DNA of 64,000 nt from Cepaea nemoralis (Eukaryota > Mollusca > Gastropoda > Stylommatophora > Helicidae). Shown here piece by piece: positions 22,218 through 36,011 of this stretch. The stretch covers positions 36,001-100,000 of the forward strand of contig JACEFZ010005555.1 of NCBI GenBank assembly GCA_014155875.1, in the 5' to 3' direction. A program made the position numbers and the translations under genes. Under the pieces are notes generated by a model. That model was not told the origin of the DNA. It ran no database searches and worked only from the letters and a program-made list of their open reading frames with translations. Each line of letters starts with the position of its first letter. Position 1 is the stretch's first letter.

Positions 22218-25056
22218 TCGGTTGAGAGACATACACCCTGGTAGAGTAGCTGGCAGGTTGAGAGACATACACCCTGGTAGAATAGCTGGCAGGTTGAGAG
22301 ACAGACAGATCATATACTCTGGTAGAGTAGCTGGCAGGTTGAGAGACATACACACTGGTAGAGTAGCTGGCAGGTTGAGAGACATACATCCAGGTAGAGT
22401 AGCTGGCAGGTTGAGAGACAGACAGGTCATATACTGTGGTAGAGTAGCTGGCAGGTTGAGAGACATACAGGTCATATACTCTGGTAGAGTAACTGGCAGG
22501 TTGAGAGACATACACCCTGGTAGCGTAGCTGGCAGGTTGGGAGACAGACAGGTCATATACTCTGGTAGAGTAGCTGGCAGGTTGAGAGACATACACCCTG
22601 GTAGAGTAGCTGGCAGGTTGAGAGACAGACAGGTCATATACTCTGGTAGAGTAGCTGGCAGATTGAGAGACAGACAGTTCATATACTCTGGTAGAGTAGC
22701 TGGCAGGTTGAGAGACATACACCCTAATAGCGTAGCTGGCAGGTTTAGAGACATACACCCTGGTAGCGTACCTAGCAGGTTGAGAGACAGACAGATCATA
22801 TACTCTGGTAGAGTAGCTGGCAGATTGAGAGGCATGCACCCTGGTAGAGTAGCTGGCAGTTTGAGAGACAGACAGGTCATATACTCTGGTAGAGTAGCTG
22901 GCAGATTGAGAGACAGACAGTTCATATACTCTGGTAGAGTAGCTGGCAGGTTGAGAGACATACACCCTAATAGCGTAGCTGGCAGGTTTAGAGACATACA
23001 CCCTGGTAGCGTACCTAGCAAGTTGAGAGACAGACAGATCATATACTCTGGTAGAGTAGCCCTCAGATTGAGAGGCATGCACCCTGGTAAAGTAGCAGGC
23101 AGGTTGAGAGACAGACAGGTCATATACTCTGGTAGAGTAGCTGGCAGGTTGAGAGACATACACCCTGGTAGAGTAGCTGGCAGATTGAGAGACAGACAGG
23201 TCATATACTCTGGTAGAGTAGCTGGCAGGTTGAGAGACATATACCCTGGTAGAGTAGCTGGCAGGTTGAGAGACATACACCCTGGTAGAGTAGCTGGCAG
23301 GCTGAGAGACAGACAGGTCATATACTCTGGTAGAGTAGCTGGCAGGTTGAGAGACATATACTCTGGTAGAGTAGCTTGGCAGGTTGAGAGACAGACAGTG
23401 TCATATACTCTGGTAAGAAGTAGCCTGGCAGTTGAGAGACAGACAGCCCTGGTATATCGCTGGCAGGTTGAGAGACATACCCCTGGTATAGTGCTGGCAG
23501 GTTAGAGACAGACGTCATATACCTCTAGGTAGATTATCTGGCAGGTGTGGAGACAGACAGGGTCATATAATCTGGTAGAGTAGCTGACAGGTTGAGAGAC
23601 ATACACCTGGTAGAGTAGCTGGTCCAGGTTGAGAGACAATACACCCTGGTGAGTATATGGCAGATTGGAGAGACAACAGGGTCATATAACTCTGGTAGAG
23701 TATCTGGCAGTGAGAGCAGACAGTTCATATACTCTGGTAAGTACTGGCAGTTTGAGACATACACCTGGTAGAATAGCAGGCATGGTGAGGCAGACAGTAC
23801 ATATACTCTGGTAGAAAGACTGGCCAGGTGAGAGACATACCCCTGTACAGTACTGGCAGGTTGAGAGACAACACCCTGGTAGAATTAGATGGCAGTTTGA
23901 GAACAGAACAGTCATATCTCTGTAAGTAGCTGCAGGTGAGCGACATTATACCCTTGACTAGGTAGGCAGGATTGAGAGACAGACGGTCATATACTCTGGT
24001 AGAGTAGGCTGGACAGGTTGAGAGACGATACACACCCTGGTAGAGTAGCTGGCAGGTTAGAGACATAACACCCTGGGAGGTTGAGAGACAGACAGGTCAT
24101 ATACTCTGGTAGATTATCTGGCAGGTTGAGAGACAGACAGGTCATATACTCTGGTAGAGTAGCTGACAGGTTGAGAGACATACACCCTGGTAGAGTAGCT
24201 GGCAGGTTGAGAGACATACACCCTGGTAGAGTAGATGGCAGGTTGAGAGACAGACAGGTCATATACTCTGGTAGAGTAGCTGGCAGGTTGAGAGACATAC
24301 ACCCTGGTAGACTAGATAGCAGATTGAGAGACAGACAGGTCATATACTCTGGTAGAGTAGCTGGCAGGTTGAGAGACATACACCCTGGTAGAGTAGCTGG
24401 CAGGTTGAGAGACATACACCCTGGTAGAGTAGCTGGCAGGTTGAGAGACAGACAGGTCATATACTCTGGTAGAGTAGATGGCAGATTGAGAGACAGACAG
24501 GTCATATACTCTGGTAGAGTAGCTGACAGGTTGAGAGACAGACAGGTCATATACTCTGGTAGAGTAGCTGGCAGGTTGAGAGACATACACCCTGGTAGAG
24601 TAGCTGGCAGATTGAGAGACAGACAGGTCATATACTCTGGTAGAGTAGCTGGCAGGTTGAGAGACATACACCCTGGTAGAGTAGCTGGCAGGTTGAGAGA
24701 CATACACCCTGGTAGAGTAGCTGGCAGGCTGAGAGACAGACAGGTCATATACTCTGGTAGAGTAGCTGGCAGGTTGAGAGACATATACTCTGGTAGAGTA
24801 GCTGGCAGGTTGAGAGACAGACAGGTCATATACTCTGGTAGAGTAGCTGGCAGGTTGAGAGACAGACAGGTCATATACTCTGGTAGAGTAGCTGGCAGGT
24901 TGAGAGACATACACTCTGGTAGAGTAGTTGGCAGGTTGAGAGACATACACCCTGGCAGATTGAGAGACAGACAGGTCATATACTATGGTAGAGTAGCTGG
25001 CAGGTTGAGAGACAGACAGGTCATATACTCTGGTAGAGTAGCTGGCAGGTTGAGAG
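22218..25056. repeat. satellite with 36-bp and 45-bp units in higher-order arrangement
   Basis: Every unit begins GTAGAGTAGCTGGCAGGTTG then AGAGACA; the 36-bp form ends TACACCCTG and the 45-bp form ends GACAGGTCATATACTCTG. Between 22675 and 23160 a block of six units (3 x 45 + 3 x 36 = 243 bp) is repeated with its private variants (CAGTTC at 22675 and 22918; CCCTAATAG at 22733 and 22976), a true higher-order repeat. Because both periods divide by three, long frames (up to 427 codons plus, 418 and 392 minus) run through it; they are not genes. From about 23390 to 24070 the units carry dense single-base indels. Confidence 0.97.
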
Positions 25057-25189
25057 AATGACTGGTAGACTGGCTAATCATTTAAAACACAGGGAGATAT
25101 GGTGACTGACAAAATAAAAAAAAAACACATGTTGGTAGGACATGAGACAATCTGTATACAGAGATACTGGTGGATATATTTATATATAG

Positions 25190-25335
25190 TTGGGCAGACG
25201 GAGGGATGGACGGAAGGACGCGACGGACGGACGGACGGACAGACAGACAGACATATAGGTAGGCAGGTAGGTAGTTGGGTGGGTAGGTAAGTAGATAGAC
25301 AGACAGGCTGGTAAGTAGATAAATAGGTAGAAATG
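25190..25335. repeat. tetranucleotide tract (GGAC, AGAC, GTAG)
   Basis: GGACGGACGGAC passes into AGACAGACAGAC and then GTAGGTAGG/TAGATAGA. This is interrupted simple sequence. Confidence 0.92.
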
Positions 25336-25414
25336 TAGATAGATGGATAAGTAGGCAGACAAGTCACTAATTAATCACATAGCGACCAGCATTTACTACC
25401 ATCTTAACATCTTA

Positions 25415-25660
25415 CGCCAGCCTCCCTGGTCGAGGAATTAGCAGCTTTCTCCGTAACCCCGAATACTCTCGTGGTTGACGTGAGCGCACGAGAATCGGAA
25501 GCGGTTAGAGTCGCGCCAGTGACTTATGAGAGTATGGAGCCGGTCGCTCAGAAAGCAATGACAAACTACTGAGCGTAATCTTGCCAAGAAATCAACAATC
25601 AGCTGAAAGATGCTGATGTTGACAGCGATGTCCTGTAAAGGATATGCAAAACATTTGTTT
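25415..25660 (+). mobile_element. SINE-like repeat, family 1
   Basis: Well preserved copy: head CTCCCTGGTCGAGGAATTAG, core CAGAAAGCAATGACAAACTA then CTGAGCGTAATCTTGCC, end GATGTCCTGTAAAGGATATG. Confidence 0.85.
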
Positions 25661-27772
25661 TAACATCTTACGCTATATACCTAGCGCACTCCCACAAGTA
25701 ACCAAAGTTTCACAGAAATAGACGGTGGTGTAGAGTGTAGCTACAAATTACTAACTTACGTGCGGACGTTAAAGTGAATACACAGGCTAAGCTCAGACAG
25801 AAGTAAATACCCACTTTTGAACTGCGCATTTGTTCATGAAGGGTTTTCTTAAAATATAACCTGTTTATATCTTACACCTGCAAACCCTGCACTCACCTTT
25901 CTTGATTTCATTACTGCACATTTCCTGTATGTTGGAATGCATGTTTAAACGCATGTAACAAGTTCTAACTATAATCCCCTGACGCTGTAATAATAACAAC
26001 AAAGAATAGCATGTTTACAGTCCTGAGCTAGGTCCAGTTGGAAGCGGCGGATAGAGAAGCTTTGTAGGAAACCACAGCATGTGTTTCATGGGTACTTGAA
26101 CGTGTCCATCGCAGGGGGACTCCCATGGACATAACAGGAGGAGTACATTTGCAGGTAATGATTAGCACTCACGTAAGATATAGGGAATAAGTAGAAATTA
26201 AATGATACACAAAACAATGGAAACATTCAACGCTGTGGGTACATCGGGGTTTGAACATGACCTTGTAATGACAAGCCGTGGGGCCACATATACTTCGACC
26301 CACAGCTAGAGTGATAGTTTTCAAAATAGCATCAATAGCCACAATTATGGAATTTTGATAGAATTTGCAACCATCCAGTCTACTGAATGTAAAGATGCTT
26401 AGTAAATCACACACAGCCAATGAATGCTGGGATTGAATGCAGCGTCCTGCAAAGGACATGCTACTAACTTAGTTTATAATACTCTGGGCTTCATAAATGT
26501 GTATTAACCAAGAAGTGATATCATACCTTTTCTCTGAAGTACAGAAAAGTGTGAGAAATGCCACCATAGTCTCAGATCGATAGAAAGAAACTTGGAATTG
26601 GTCACCTAAGAGTAGGAGACGGCACGGTACACGACTTTGGCAAACCAAGGTCAGTTGGAAATGCATGCTCCGGAACCAGTGGACAAACTTCTGCCTGGGC
26701 AGATCAAGACGCTCACTTGCCTTGCTAGCCGAGGGCTGCTGTTAAATGGAGATCACAAGCAACGCCACATTTTTATTTGGAAGGCAACAGAAAACCATCA
26801 CAGTATCTTCTCGTGGGATGGTTGGTTGGTTCCAGTGTGTTTATGTAACACAGAAATAAGATACACAATACAATAGACACAATTGAACTGCAGAGACAAA
26901 TATCACAAAGTACATCTTGTATGAAAGGAGACGTTGTAGCACGTCACATCTCGCGATTTCCGACGGAATGTATCAGTGCAAATTCTGATATTTCTCATGC
27001 TACGATGACAGGCTATCAAGAATTTTCTCTCACTGTGTCCCTCTGTATCTTTCCGGTTGTTACAATGTTCCACTTTTTCTGTTGTCATAAGGTGGCCACA
27101 CATATTGACTGCCTCTTTCTGATGCTTGTGATGCATTGTGTAAGCATTTTAGTCTCTTTCAAGACATTTATATCGCTCATGTTGGCTGTCCAATGTATTT
27201 TCAGTATTCTGCTTTGGAACCATATGCCTTTGCATTCGATGTGTTCTTTTGCTGACTTACCATCTGTCCAGGATTTCCAACCTTATGTTAATACTAATTT
27301 TCCGGGATTCCTAACCACATGTTAATACTAATTGTCGAAGATCTCCAAGCATTTGTTGATAGCAATTGTATATAACATGCAAGAATTATTTTCTAACTTA
27401 CAATGACAGCAGCATCAGGAATATTAAACTATGCAAAACCATCGTGGAGCAAATCCTTATAACGTGAACATACACGCAATGAAATACGTCTATTAGGATC
27501 TAAAGAGCTATTAATATTTGCATTCAAATACATTATTCAAACGTCTCATTATTTTATCTCCCGCTGGAATATGTCCACGAAAAAGGAAGTTGCTGGAATG
27601 TTGGATTGTAAGGATCAAATACTTAATGGAATCGAGTGTTATGTAATCAACGTGAATTTTAAAAAAACCCATTACGAATAAGATCTTAAGTTCTGAATTT
27701 ATAAACAACAACTACAACGTCACAAGCATTGCTCTCTGTATGCTTGACTATTGGGAAAGCTGGCAGTCTGGC

Positions 27773-27775
<3 letters not shown>
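25661..27775. other. unassigned sequence
   Basis: No gene recognised. The end of a family-1 SINE (GCAGCGTCCTGCAAAGGACA) may survive at 26440-26460. A short direct repeat (CATGTTAATACTAATT) occurs at 27283 and 27317. Confidence 0.45.
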
Positions 27776-27815
<40 letters not shown>

Positions 27816-27868
27816 GCAGGCAGGCAGGCAGGCAGGCAGGCAGGCGCACACACACACACACGCACGCA
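27776..27868. repeat. (CA)n-(CAGG)n-(CA)n compound microsatellite
   Basis: ACAC dinucleotides flank six CAGG tetranucleotides (about 27820-27845). Confidence 0.97.
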
Positions 27869-27934
27869 GATATATGATACTGAGGACAATACGGTAACAT
27901 TAAAGCTGGCCAGTGTGATACTGGTCGGTCTCTC

Positions 27935-28160
27935 TGGCCGAGGGGTTACGCCACTTTCTCCGTAATCCCGTTTATCCACGCAAGGTCTTGTAGCGCGCGA
28001 GAATTGGAAGCGGCTCTACCCGCGTTGGTGACTTGCGGGATACTGAGTCGGCCGCTCAGAAAGCAATGGCAAACTACTGAGCGTAATCTTGCCAAGAGAT
28101 CAAAAATCAGCTGAAAGATGCTGATGTTAAACATCGATGTCCTGTAAAAGGATATATGAA
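27935..28160 (+). mobile_element. SINE-like repeat, family 1, best preserved head
   Basis: A-box-like TGGCCGAGGGGTTACGCC resembles the head of a leucine or serine tRNA. Core AAAGCAATGGCAAACTACTG and tail GATGTCCTGTAAAAGGATAT follow. An A-rich stretch at 28164-28178 may be its tail. Confidence 0.85.
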
Positions 28161-28273
28161 TTAAAAAAAAGAAAAAAGTGTGATACTGAGCACACCACCC
28201 ACCGAGCGCCGATTGGGCCATAAGGGAGCTAAAGTGTCCTTTACCTTTTTTTTGTTTTAAGCTATATATATAT

Positions 28274-28383
28274 ATTGGTACCTCGGGTTACGAACGCCTC
28301 AGGTTGTGATTCTCCTATGTGCCCTGCAACATCGAAAATGTTATGTCTCGGGTAACGAACAATGCCTCGGGTTATGAACAAAG

Positions 28384-28475
<92 letters not shown>

Positions 28476-29173
28476 GAGCAAGGTGTAACGTTGGAGACAA
28501 ACGATTGCGTACAGTACAAACAGTATTACAGATGACCTTGTGGATCATTAGAATGAACAGCTAAAGACTTTAAAGAAGGAGCAGTCGTCCGATGATGAGG
28601 AGTCAGTGACCATTTCAACTGCCAGGAATAAAAAATGTGTAGCAAGTGGGCAGACGTCGAAGACTTCATTGTGAACCATCATCCAAACAAATTTGTTGCT
28701 AACAGGGCAGTAGATGAATTATAGCTAGGATGGCCCACTTCAGAAAGATTCTCCAGCAAAGGAAGCAACAAATTTACCTTGATAGTTTTTTGGCGCAGAA
28801 AGATTCTCAGTCGGCTGCCAAGAAACAGCGACAAGATACTTCTGAAACTAATGATTCAGAATAACAAAGAAAGTGACAAATTTCCCATGATCGTTTTCTT
28901 GGTAATAAAGATAGACTATTCTTTTTTTGTTTTTTAATTTTACATTTAATTCATTTGGTTGTTTTCTTTTTCTTTATTTAATGCGTAAAGTACACTATTC
29001 TTTGCGTTTTGTCAGGTTAACCACCGGATGTTAATGAAAAGAACGATTCTTTCATCTTGAAACGGATTGTCTTTATTTCATTGATGTTAATGTTTCGGGT
29101 TAAGAACGTTTCGGGTTACGAACCGAGTTTTGGAACGTGGAACGAATTAAGTTCGTAACCCGAGGTACCACTG
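28274..29173. mobile_element. pogo/Tigger-like DNA transposon remnant
   Basis: The ends are inverted repeats GGTACCTCGGGTTACGAAC (left) and TTCGTAACCCGAGGTACCACTG (right, ending 29173 before TA). CAGTGGTACCTCGGGTTACG-type ends with TA duplications are typical of pogo/Tigger elements. Most of the coding region is deleted. On plus, 28635-28865 reads DVEDFIVNHHPNK, RKILQQRKQQIYLDSFL and SAAKKQRQD, similar in style to the short C-terminal tail of Tigger transposases. The left end has lost its first bases. Confidence 0.8.
28385..28471. repeat. (AG)n microsatellite inside the Tigger-like remnant
   Basis: About 43 AG dinucleotides without interruption. Confidence 0.98.
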
Positions 29174-32094
29174 TATATGTGACAGCGCCAAATCGACACA
29201 TCTTGGTTTGGCCTGCCTTAAAATAAAAATCTGGACAACCGGAAATCATAGCTGGACATAGAAAAACCTACAGCCATGTTGTGTTTAGCAGTCGGCCAGT
29301 CCGAGTTGTTAAGATGAGAGATGTCGGCAGTGTACCCTGTTTAGGCTTGTTCAGTTTTGGGAACAATTCCCTGAGTTGATCTGTGATCAACTGATGTCTT
29401 TGTAAAACAGTAAGTTTTAACTGATTAAGTTGAAAATAAGTAATTAATATGATCACATATTCTAAAGCGAAGCACGTCCCAGGTAACCGGCATCAAAGCG
29501 TTTTCGTGGTGAAACAGGCATTGGTGGACAAAATTGTTAGGCGAGATGGTAGGAACAAAGAAATTTAAATAGATAATATGAATAAATGCTATTGAAATGG
29601 GCTGTTCTACAGATCAATTTAGCGTCCCTGAAGCTTTATGAGAAAAGGAGTTAACAGGTTAATATATAGAGATGTAAGCAATCAGACAATGGTGATGTGA
29701 AATATGTAGAATAGGTCATTGGTGGTGATTAAGTATCATAGAGACTGATGTCATGTCATGCCAGCCATGTTGGCACAAGATTATTTGGTTGGGAATTACA
29801 TGATTATCCTATGACAATAATGTGTGAGAGATTCACCAAGAATAATATATGAAGTCATAAATTATAGTTAGTGAATATACTGACATGGAGCCATGCTGAA
29901 CATGATGAGCATAAAATTGAATGTTTATGAGTGAGGGAAAATAACCATGATCATGTGTGTAATATTTATAACATGTGTAAAGCAGAGACGAATACTTACA
30001 TGTTATAGGTGGCAATAATGTGTTAATGGTTAAGCTACGTAGTTAGAACATGTGGGTAACAATAGAGGTGAAGGAAGGAATGTATTGGAGGGACTCCATG
30101 GACTGACAGCTACGGAGTGTAGGAAATAAGGCACCTTTAATACGATGAATGTGTATCAGCAATAATAATGTAATCATGATAACTGCAAATGAAGTACGGC
30201 TTTACTGAGGAAGAACAGTGAGATGTATCTGGAACTGGTATTAGTACAGGAGTTTCTCATTTAGCATTGAAGTCTGGTATCACATTTGTTACCAGAATGC
30301 GGTAATGTTTGTGTTGGTGTATCAAGTTGTTGATGGAATCATTGACTGAGATTCCATCTTAAGTTAAACATAGTGCTTGTCACACGATAGAAAGAATGTG
30401 ATATAATGCTACGTACCACCTTTCGCAAAGATACTTATATGCACCTGCTATGTGACGTGAAGCGTAAGGAAGGAAAATTTATAACCGGTGTATCATAGGA
30501 AGAATGGAGGGGATAGGACATAACTGTACATCTGTTGTTTAGTAACAAAGTATATTACACTGATTGTGTCTGGCCTTAAACAACACTTGTTGGTTATTAG
30601 TGTGTAATAATGACATAATATATAGTACACTGGTTGTTATATTAGTACTGATATTCTGTATCCAGCCATGGACATTGTTGTGCTTTGATTCTGTCTCATA
30701 TGAATGATGCACTCTTACATATGAGTGCTGTACTTTCACGTGATACTATGTGTGTTTATTTATGAGCTGTCTTAGTGGCCTCAAAGGGTTCCCCAATTGA
30801 TTTCCTGTGTAAAACATGTTTATATTTAACTTTCTGTGAGTGTTGTGATTCTCCTATGTGCAAGTGTTGTATATTCACATTCTACAAATATGGTCATTCC
30901 ACTTTGTATGTATGTCTTCTGCTTTTCATAGTTATGTATGTTTACAGCTGGGCAAATGAGATCCAATTTTCCATTGCTGGTCTGTGTAGGATCTGTGTGA
31001 GGTAGTTACACTGAACTAAAGGCATTCTGTAAGTGAATGATGTGCTTCATGGGAAGATAGGAGAGACTGAGATTATCGTATTAGAAGGTGTTCCATCTTA
31101 GCAATATCAAGTGTAATCTCATGACAGCGGCGGCACAATTGGAGGAGACAGCAAAGTGGGTGACCAGATGATGCAACAGTGATCGTTGCATTTAACAATT
31201 AGGGATGTAGTCACCTTGAAGAAGAATGAGGCAGCAAAGAATGATTATGCCAGACATCAAGGGTTACCTCAAAATAGCAGTAGTACAACTGGAGGGAATA
31301 GCAACATGGATAATTAGATGTGGGGTATTTATTATCTATGGGTTAATTCATATGTTATGTTGTATGTGCTCATTGCTTCATGTGTTTAATATGATTTCTT
31401 TACATGATAATCATAGATTGTGTTCTATTGTTACAAGAGTGGCTGACTAGTTAGTGTCAGCACTCCTGGGTTCATGGTGGGGTAGTAATTTGTGTCACAA
31501 CTCTTTTCTTTATGTCGCGTCTTGGGATTTATGTTGTGTAACTTATGTTTTTATAGTGCCTTATTGCTGTCTGTGTCAAACTTCTTTATTGCGTCAGTCT
31601 AACCAGCTATTGTTTGGAACATATGCGTTATGGTACTTGGTGTACCCTGTTTTCTTAAGTTCTGTTGATTGGTTAGGGGTTACCCACTGTTGTTGTTTGA
31701 TATATACAGTTGTCTGTTGTATCTGCTATTGACATTCAATGTGTTATCCAACATGTTCTGTTAGAAGAAATAAATAAAGAGTTTGTTATTTGTCCTTGAT
31801 TTGTTTGTTTAGTATCTTTTAGTTTTTACAACCACTATTTCTACCACAATCTAACACCTTAATCCATTGACTGGGTCTCAAATATGACAGTTAATGTCCA
31901 GAGTTGAGGCCCCTGTCTAAGATCTCGCCCCTTCTTATCTAATTACTATCACTTTTTTGTCAGTTGAGGCCGATGTGAGGTTCTCTATTTTTTTTACTCC
32001 CTTTCTTCTTTGGCCATAACGAAGTCAGAGTTAGTCTCTACCTCTTAGCACCGTACCAAAGGAAACATTGTCTTTCCCTTGTCTTTTCCCCTCG
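29174..32094. other. long unassigned stretch
   Basis: Nearly 3 kb with no recognised gene, transposon end or tandem repeat. Around 31453-31830 a TATA-like GATATATACAG is followed about 90 bp later by AATAAATAAA, as in some LTRs, but I could find neither a matching second LTR nor a primer-binding site. Confidence 0.4.
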
Positions 32095-33583
<1,489 letters not shown>

Positions 33584-33679
33584 GTAAAGAAAATCCAAGA
33601 TTTGACGGTCTGAAGGTATGTGCTGACAGGTAGCTATATATGAAATTTCGTCGATAAAATCATTAACATGTACGTTTTT

Positions 33680-34051
33680 TTAAAACCCATTAACAGTAGA
33701 TAGAGCAAGGAGTTGTGTTTGTGTCTGAAGCAGATGCCGAGCAGCGCACATGATTACAAATGGCACGTCCTGGTTAACTGCAGGCAAAACATTATCTTCA
33801 ATCATTGTCAGACCAGAGATGAATCTACAGATACACATATGCCATTCTAATTGCAGTCCTGGTTCATCCGTTTCCACGTCTTCTTTAATGTGAAATCTCT
33901 CAGCCTGCCTTTCATGACAACTGGAGTTCAGAAGCAAGTTATCTTGTGTACAAACTGATGGTACATCTGTTCTCAAGTCTCTATCAATCAACACCAACTG
34001 GGATGTCTGGTTTACTTCATTGCAAATATCCTCAGCTTGATTATATCGCAT
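33680..34051 (-). other. 123-codon open frame of unknown nature
   Basis: The minus strand is open for 123 codons with protein-like composition and no low complexity. I recognise no motif, signal peptide or membrane segment. Another minus frame (34069-34260, 63 codons) lies directly upstream in a different phase. It could be an exon, a decayed transposase or chance. Confidence 0.2.
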
Positions 34052-34314
34052 TGACTAATCTGGATGTTTCAAGAACTTGGTTCCCGTATTTCATGTAAAT
34101 CTGCATGACATTTTCCCATGTTTCTTAAGTTATTAGCCCTGATAATTCTCAACATGTACAGAGATTTCAGAGATATGGTTCTGTGCAAGAGTATTGAGAA
34201 CACACTGAATAAGGAGAGAGTGTAAGACTTGGTAAAACCCAATCGCTTTAAGTGAATCATTTAGTGGTAATAGAAGTAGACTATCCATATTAATTGCACA
34301 TGTCATAACAAGGT

Positions 34315-34562
34315 GTTAAAGTTAGTTGCATATCCTTTACAGGACGTTGCTGTCAACACCAGCATTTTTCGCTGTTGTGATCTCTTGGTAAGTTTACGTT
34401 CAGTAGTTTGCCATTGCTTTCTGAACGACCGGTACTCACACCATTCTGTAAAATACCAACTCAACGCGGTCTGCTGCCAAATCATGCGCAGCTGTAGTTC
34501 GAACGCGGGTATACGGGATCACGAATCGCGTCCGTTAGGCCTTCGCCACGGAGCGGGCATAA
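34315..34562 (-). mobile_element. SINE-like repeat, family 1
   Basis: Reverse copy: CATATCCTTTACAGGACGTT at its 3' end, core CAGTAGTTTGCCATTGCTTT, and at the head end a B-box-like GTTCGAACTAC (complement of 34495-34505). The head is longer than in other copies. Confidence 0.8.
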
Positions 34563-34639
34563 GAAGGCGTAAATAGTCAAATATCGTCACATCGGGAAAG
34601 TTAGATTGGAAGATGTTAGACTGACACCGTAGCATTGTG

Positions 34640-34870
34640 AAACATATGCATCATCATCATGTACTTTGCGAAGTGGCGTAGGTATACATATCGTTTCACA
34701 GATCTCGGTTCAGCTTGTTCTGGATCAATTCTGTTGATGCCATTAATCCATGCCACAGTCAAAGACCATCTAGCACCATTCCCCTCTGTCCGGCTCTGCC
34801 TGTTCTACTGCTGATCTAACCAGTTGTCACGGTGTTCTACAGTGCCTCTCGTCTTATTATGTGACCACGA
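34640..34870 (-). mobile_element. LINE 3' fragment (family 3)
   Basis: Aligns with 40820-41020: TACTTTGCGAAGTGGCGTAG against TGCTTTGTCAGCTGGCGTAG, then TGTTGATGCCATTAATCCAT, then CCAGTTGTCACGGTGTTCT. It is too decayed for a protein reading. Confidence 0.55.
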
Positions 34871-34979
34871 TCACTGTCTATATCTTCTGGTTGTCTATGC
34901 CGGCGCCTGTGCAATGAATGCAGTTTCACAATCCCGCATACCGGATTAGATTTTACAGTAGACCGCTTAGTGTTGATTT

Positions 34980-35095
34980 CCGGTTATTCAGAAAGCAATG
35001 GGACACTCATGAACGTAGAATTGTCTATACAATCACAAAATAGCCAAAAATATGCTGAGGTTGATTACGAAGTTTCGTAAAGGACATGCAGCAAA
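34980..35095 (+). mobile_element. partial SINE, family 1
   Basis: Has the core start TCAGAAAGCAATGGGACACT and the 3' end GTTTCGTAAAGGACATGCAG; the head is missing or unrecognisable. Confidence 0.65.
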
Positions 35096-35334
35096 CTGTA
35101 TTTATATATTTGTATAATGTTCTACTTTCTATAGCCTCTACCAGGCCATCGTTGTTAGTTACTCTGACAGCCAAAGGTGAACGCAAAGTTAGGCTCTGAA
35201 TCCACATCTCTTCTCCTTACAAGCTATTTATAGTTTATTCGTGTGCATTCTACTGTTCATGTGTGTGCCTGAAATAACTGTCAACACGCTCATAAAGCAT
35301 GTAGCACTGCGCTAAGCGTTAATATTATACTTCA

Positions 35335-35632
35335 TGAACTCCTTCGTTCGCTCACTTTGAACTGAAGCGTACCTCATACACGCGCAATTACTTTTAGTGC
35401 ACTGGGCGGATGTTTGCGCGTGGATTAGCTTTCCCTATTACCATTATCCCTCGCCATCAGGCGAATCCACTCCTATTTCATGGGTACTTTTAATTTACGT
35501 CACCAAATTAAGGACGAGAAGTCAACATTTCAGTGCAACTGACCGGTGTGGGAGTCAAACCCGCTATCTCGGCATCAGCACCACGGAGGTTTAAGAGCTT
35601 GCGCTCTTATTCATTCGGCTATGCTGATCTGT
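35335..35632 (-). mobile_element. SINE, family 2
   Basis: The minus strand starts with ATAGCCGAATGAATAAGAGC (A-box region) and has GCGGGTTTGACTCCC (B-box region) about 55 bases later. The body matches 2400-2692. Confidence 0.75.
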
Positions 35633-35971
35633 ACTTTAGTATAATTCAGAGTCTCCAAACCAGCTATAAAGCACTCATGAACTCCAAATCAGGAGCGTTA
35701 CCTTATTTATCCCATGCACACACTTGCAACTTGAGATAAGAAACTTAGCATTAAAATCACATTCTGGCCTGGATATTCTATGGAAGGTATACAGAGTCAA
35801 TCAAGTACGACTGTTATTCCTATCAACTACGTCACACGAATGAGCTGTGTCACTACCTATACCCAAAAAGCAGTATCCCACTAGTTTATACGCCGGTGTG
35901 TTCATAAATGGTGGAACAAAAGGGGCTGCACAAGAGGGAGGCTGTGGAATCTACATTACACACCTCAGCTG

Positions 35972-36011
<40 letters not shown>

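Noticed and set aside
22024..25061. Open frames of up to 427 codons on both strands
   Set aside because: Readings of the 36/45-bp satellite; both unit lengths divide by three, so frames persist without selection.
26637..27136. Small coding exons in 26.6-27.1 kb
   Set aside because: Frames on both strands overlap, show no motif, signal peptide or splice signals of note.
31453..31860. Solo LTR
   Set aside because: A TATA-like box and AATAAA are spaced plausibly, but no TG...CA ends with a flanking duplication, no second copy and no primer-binding site could be shown.
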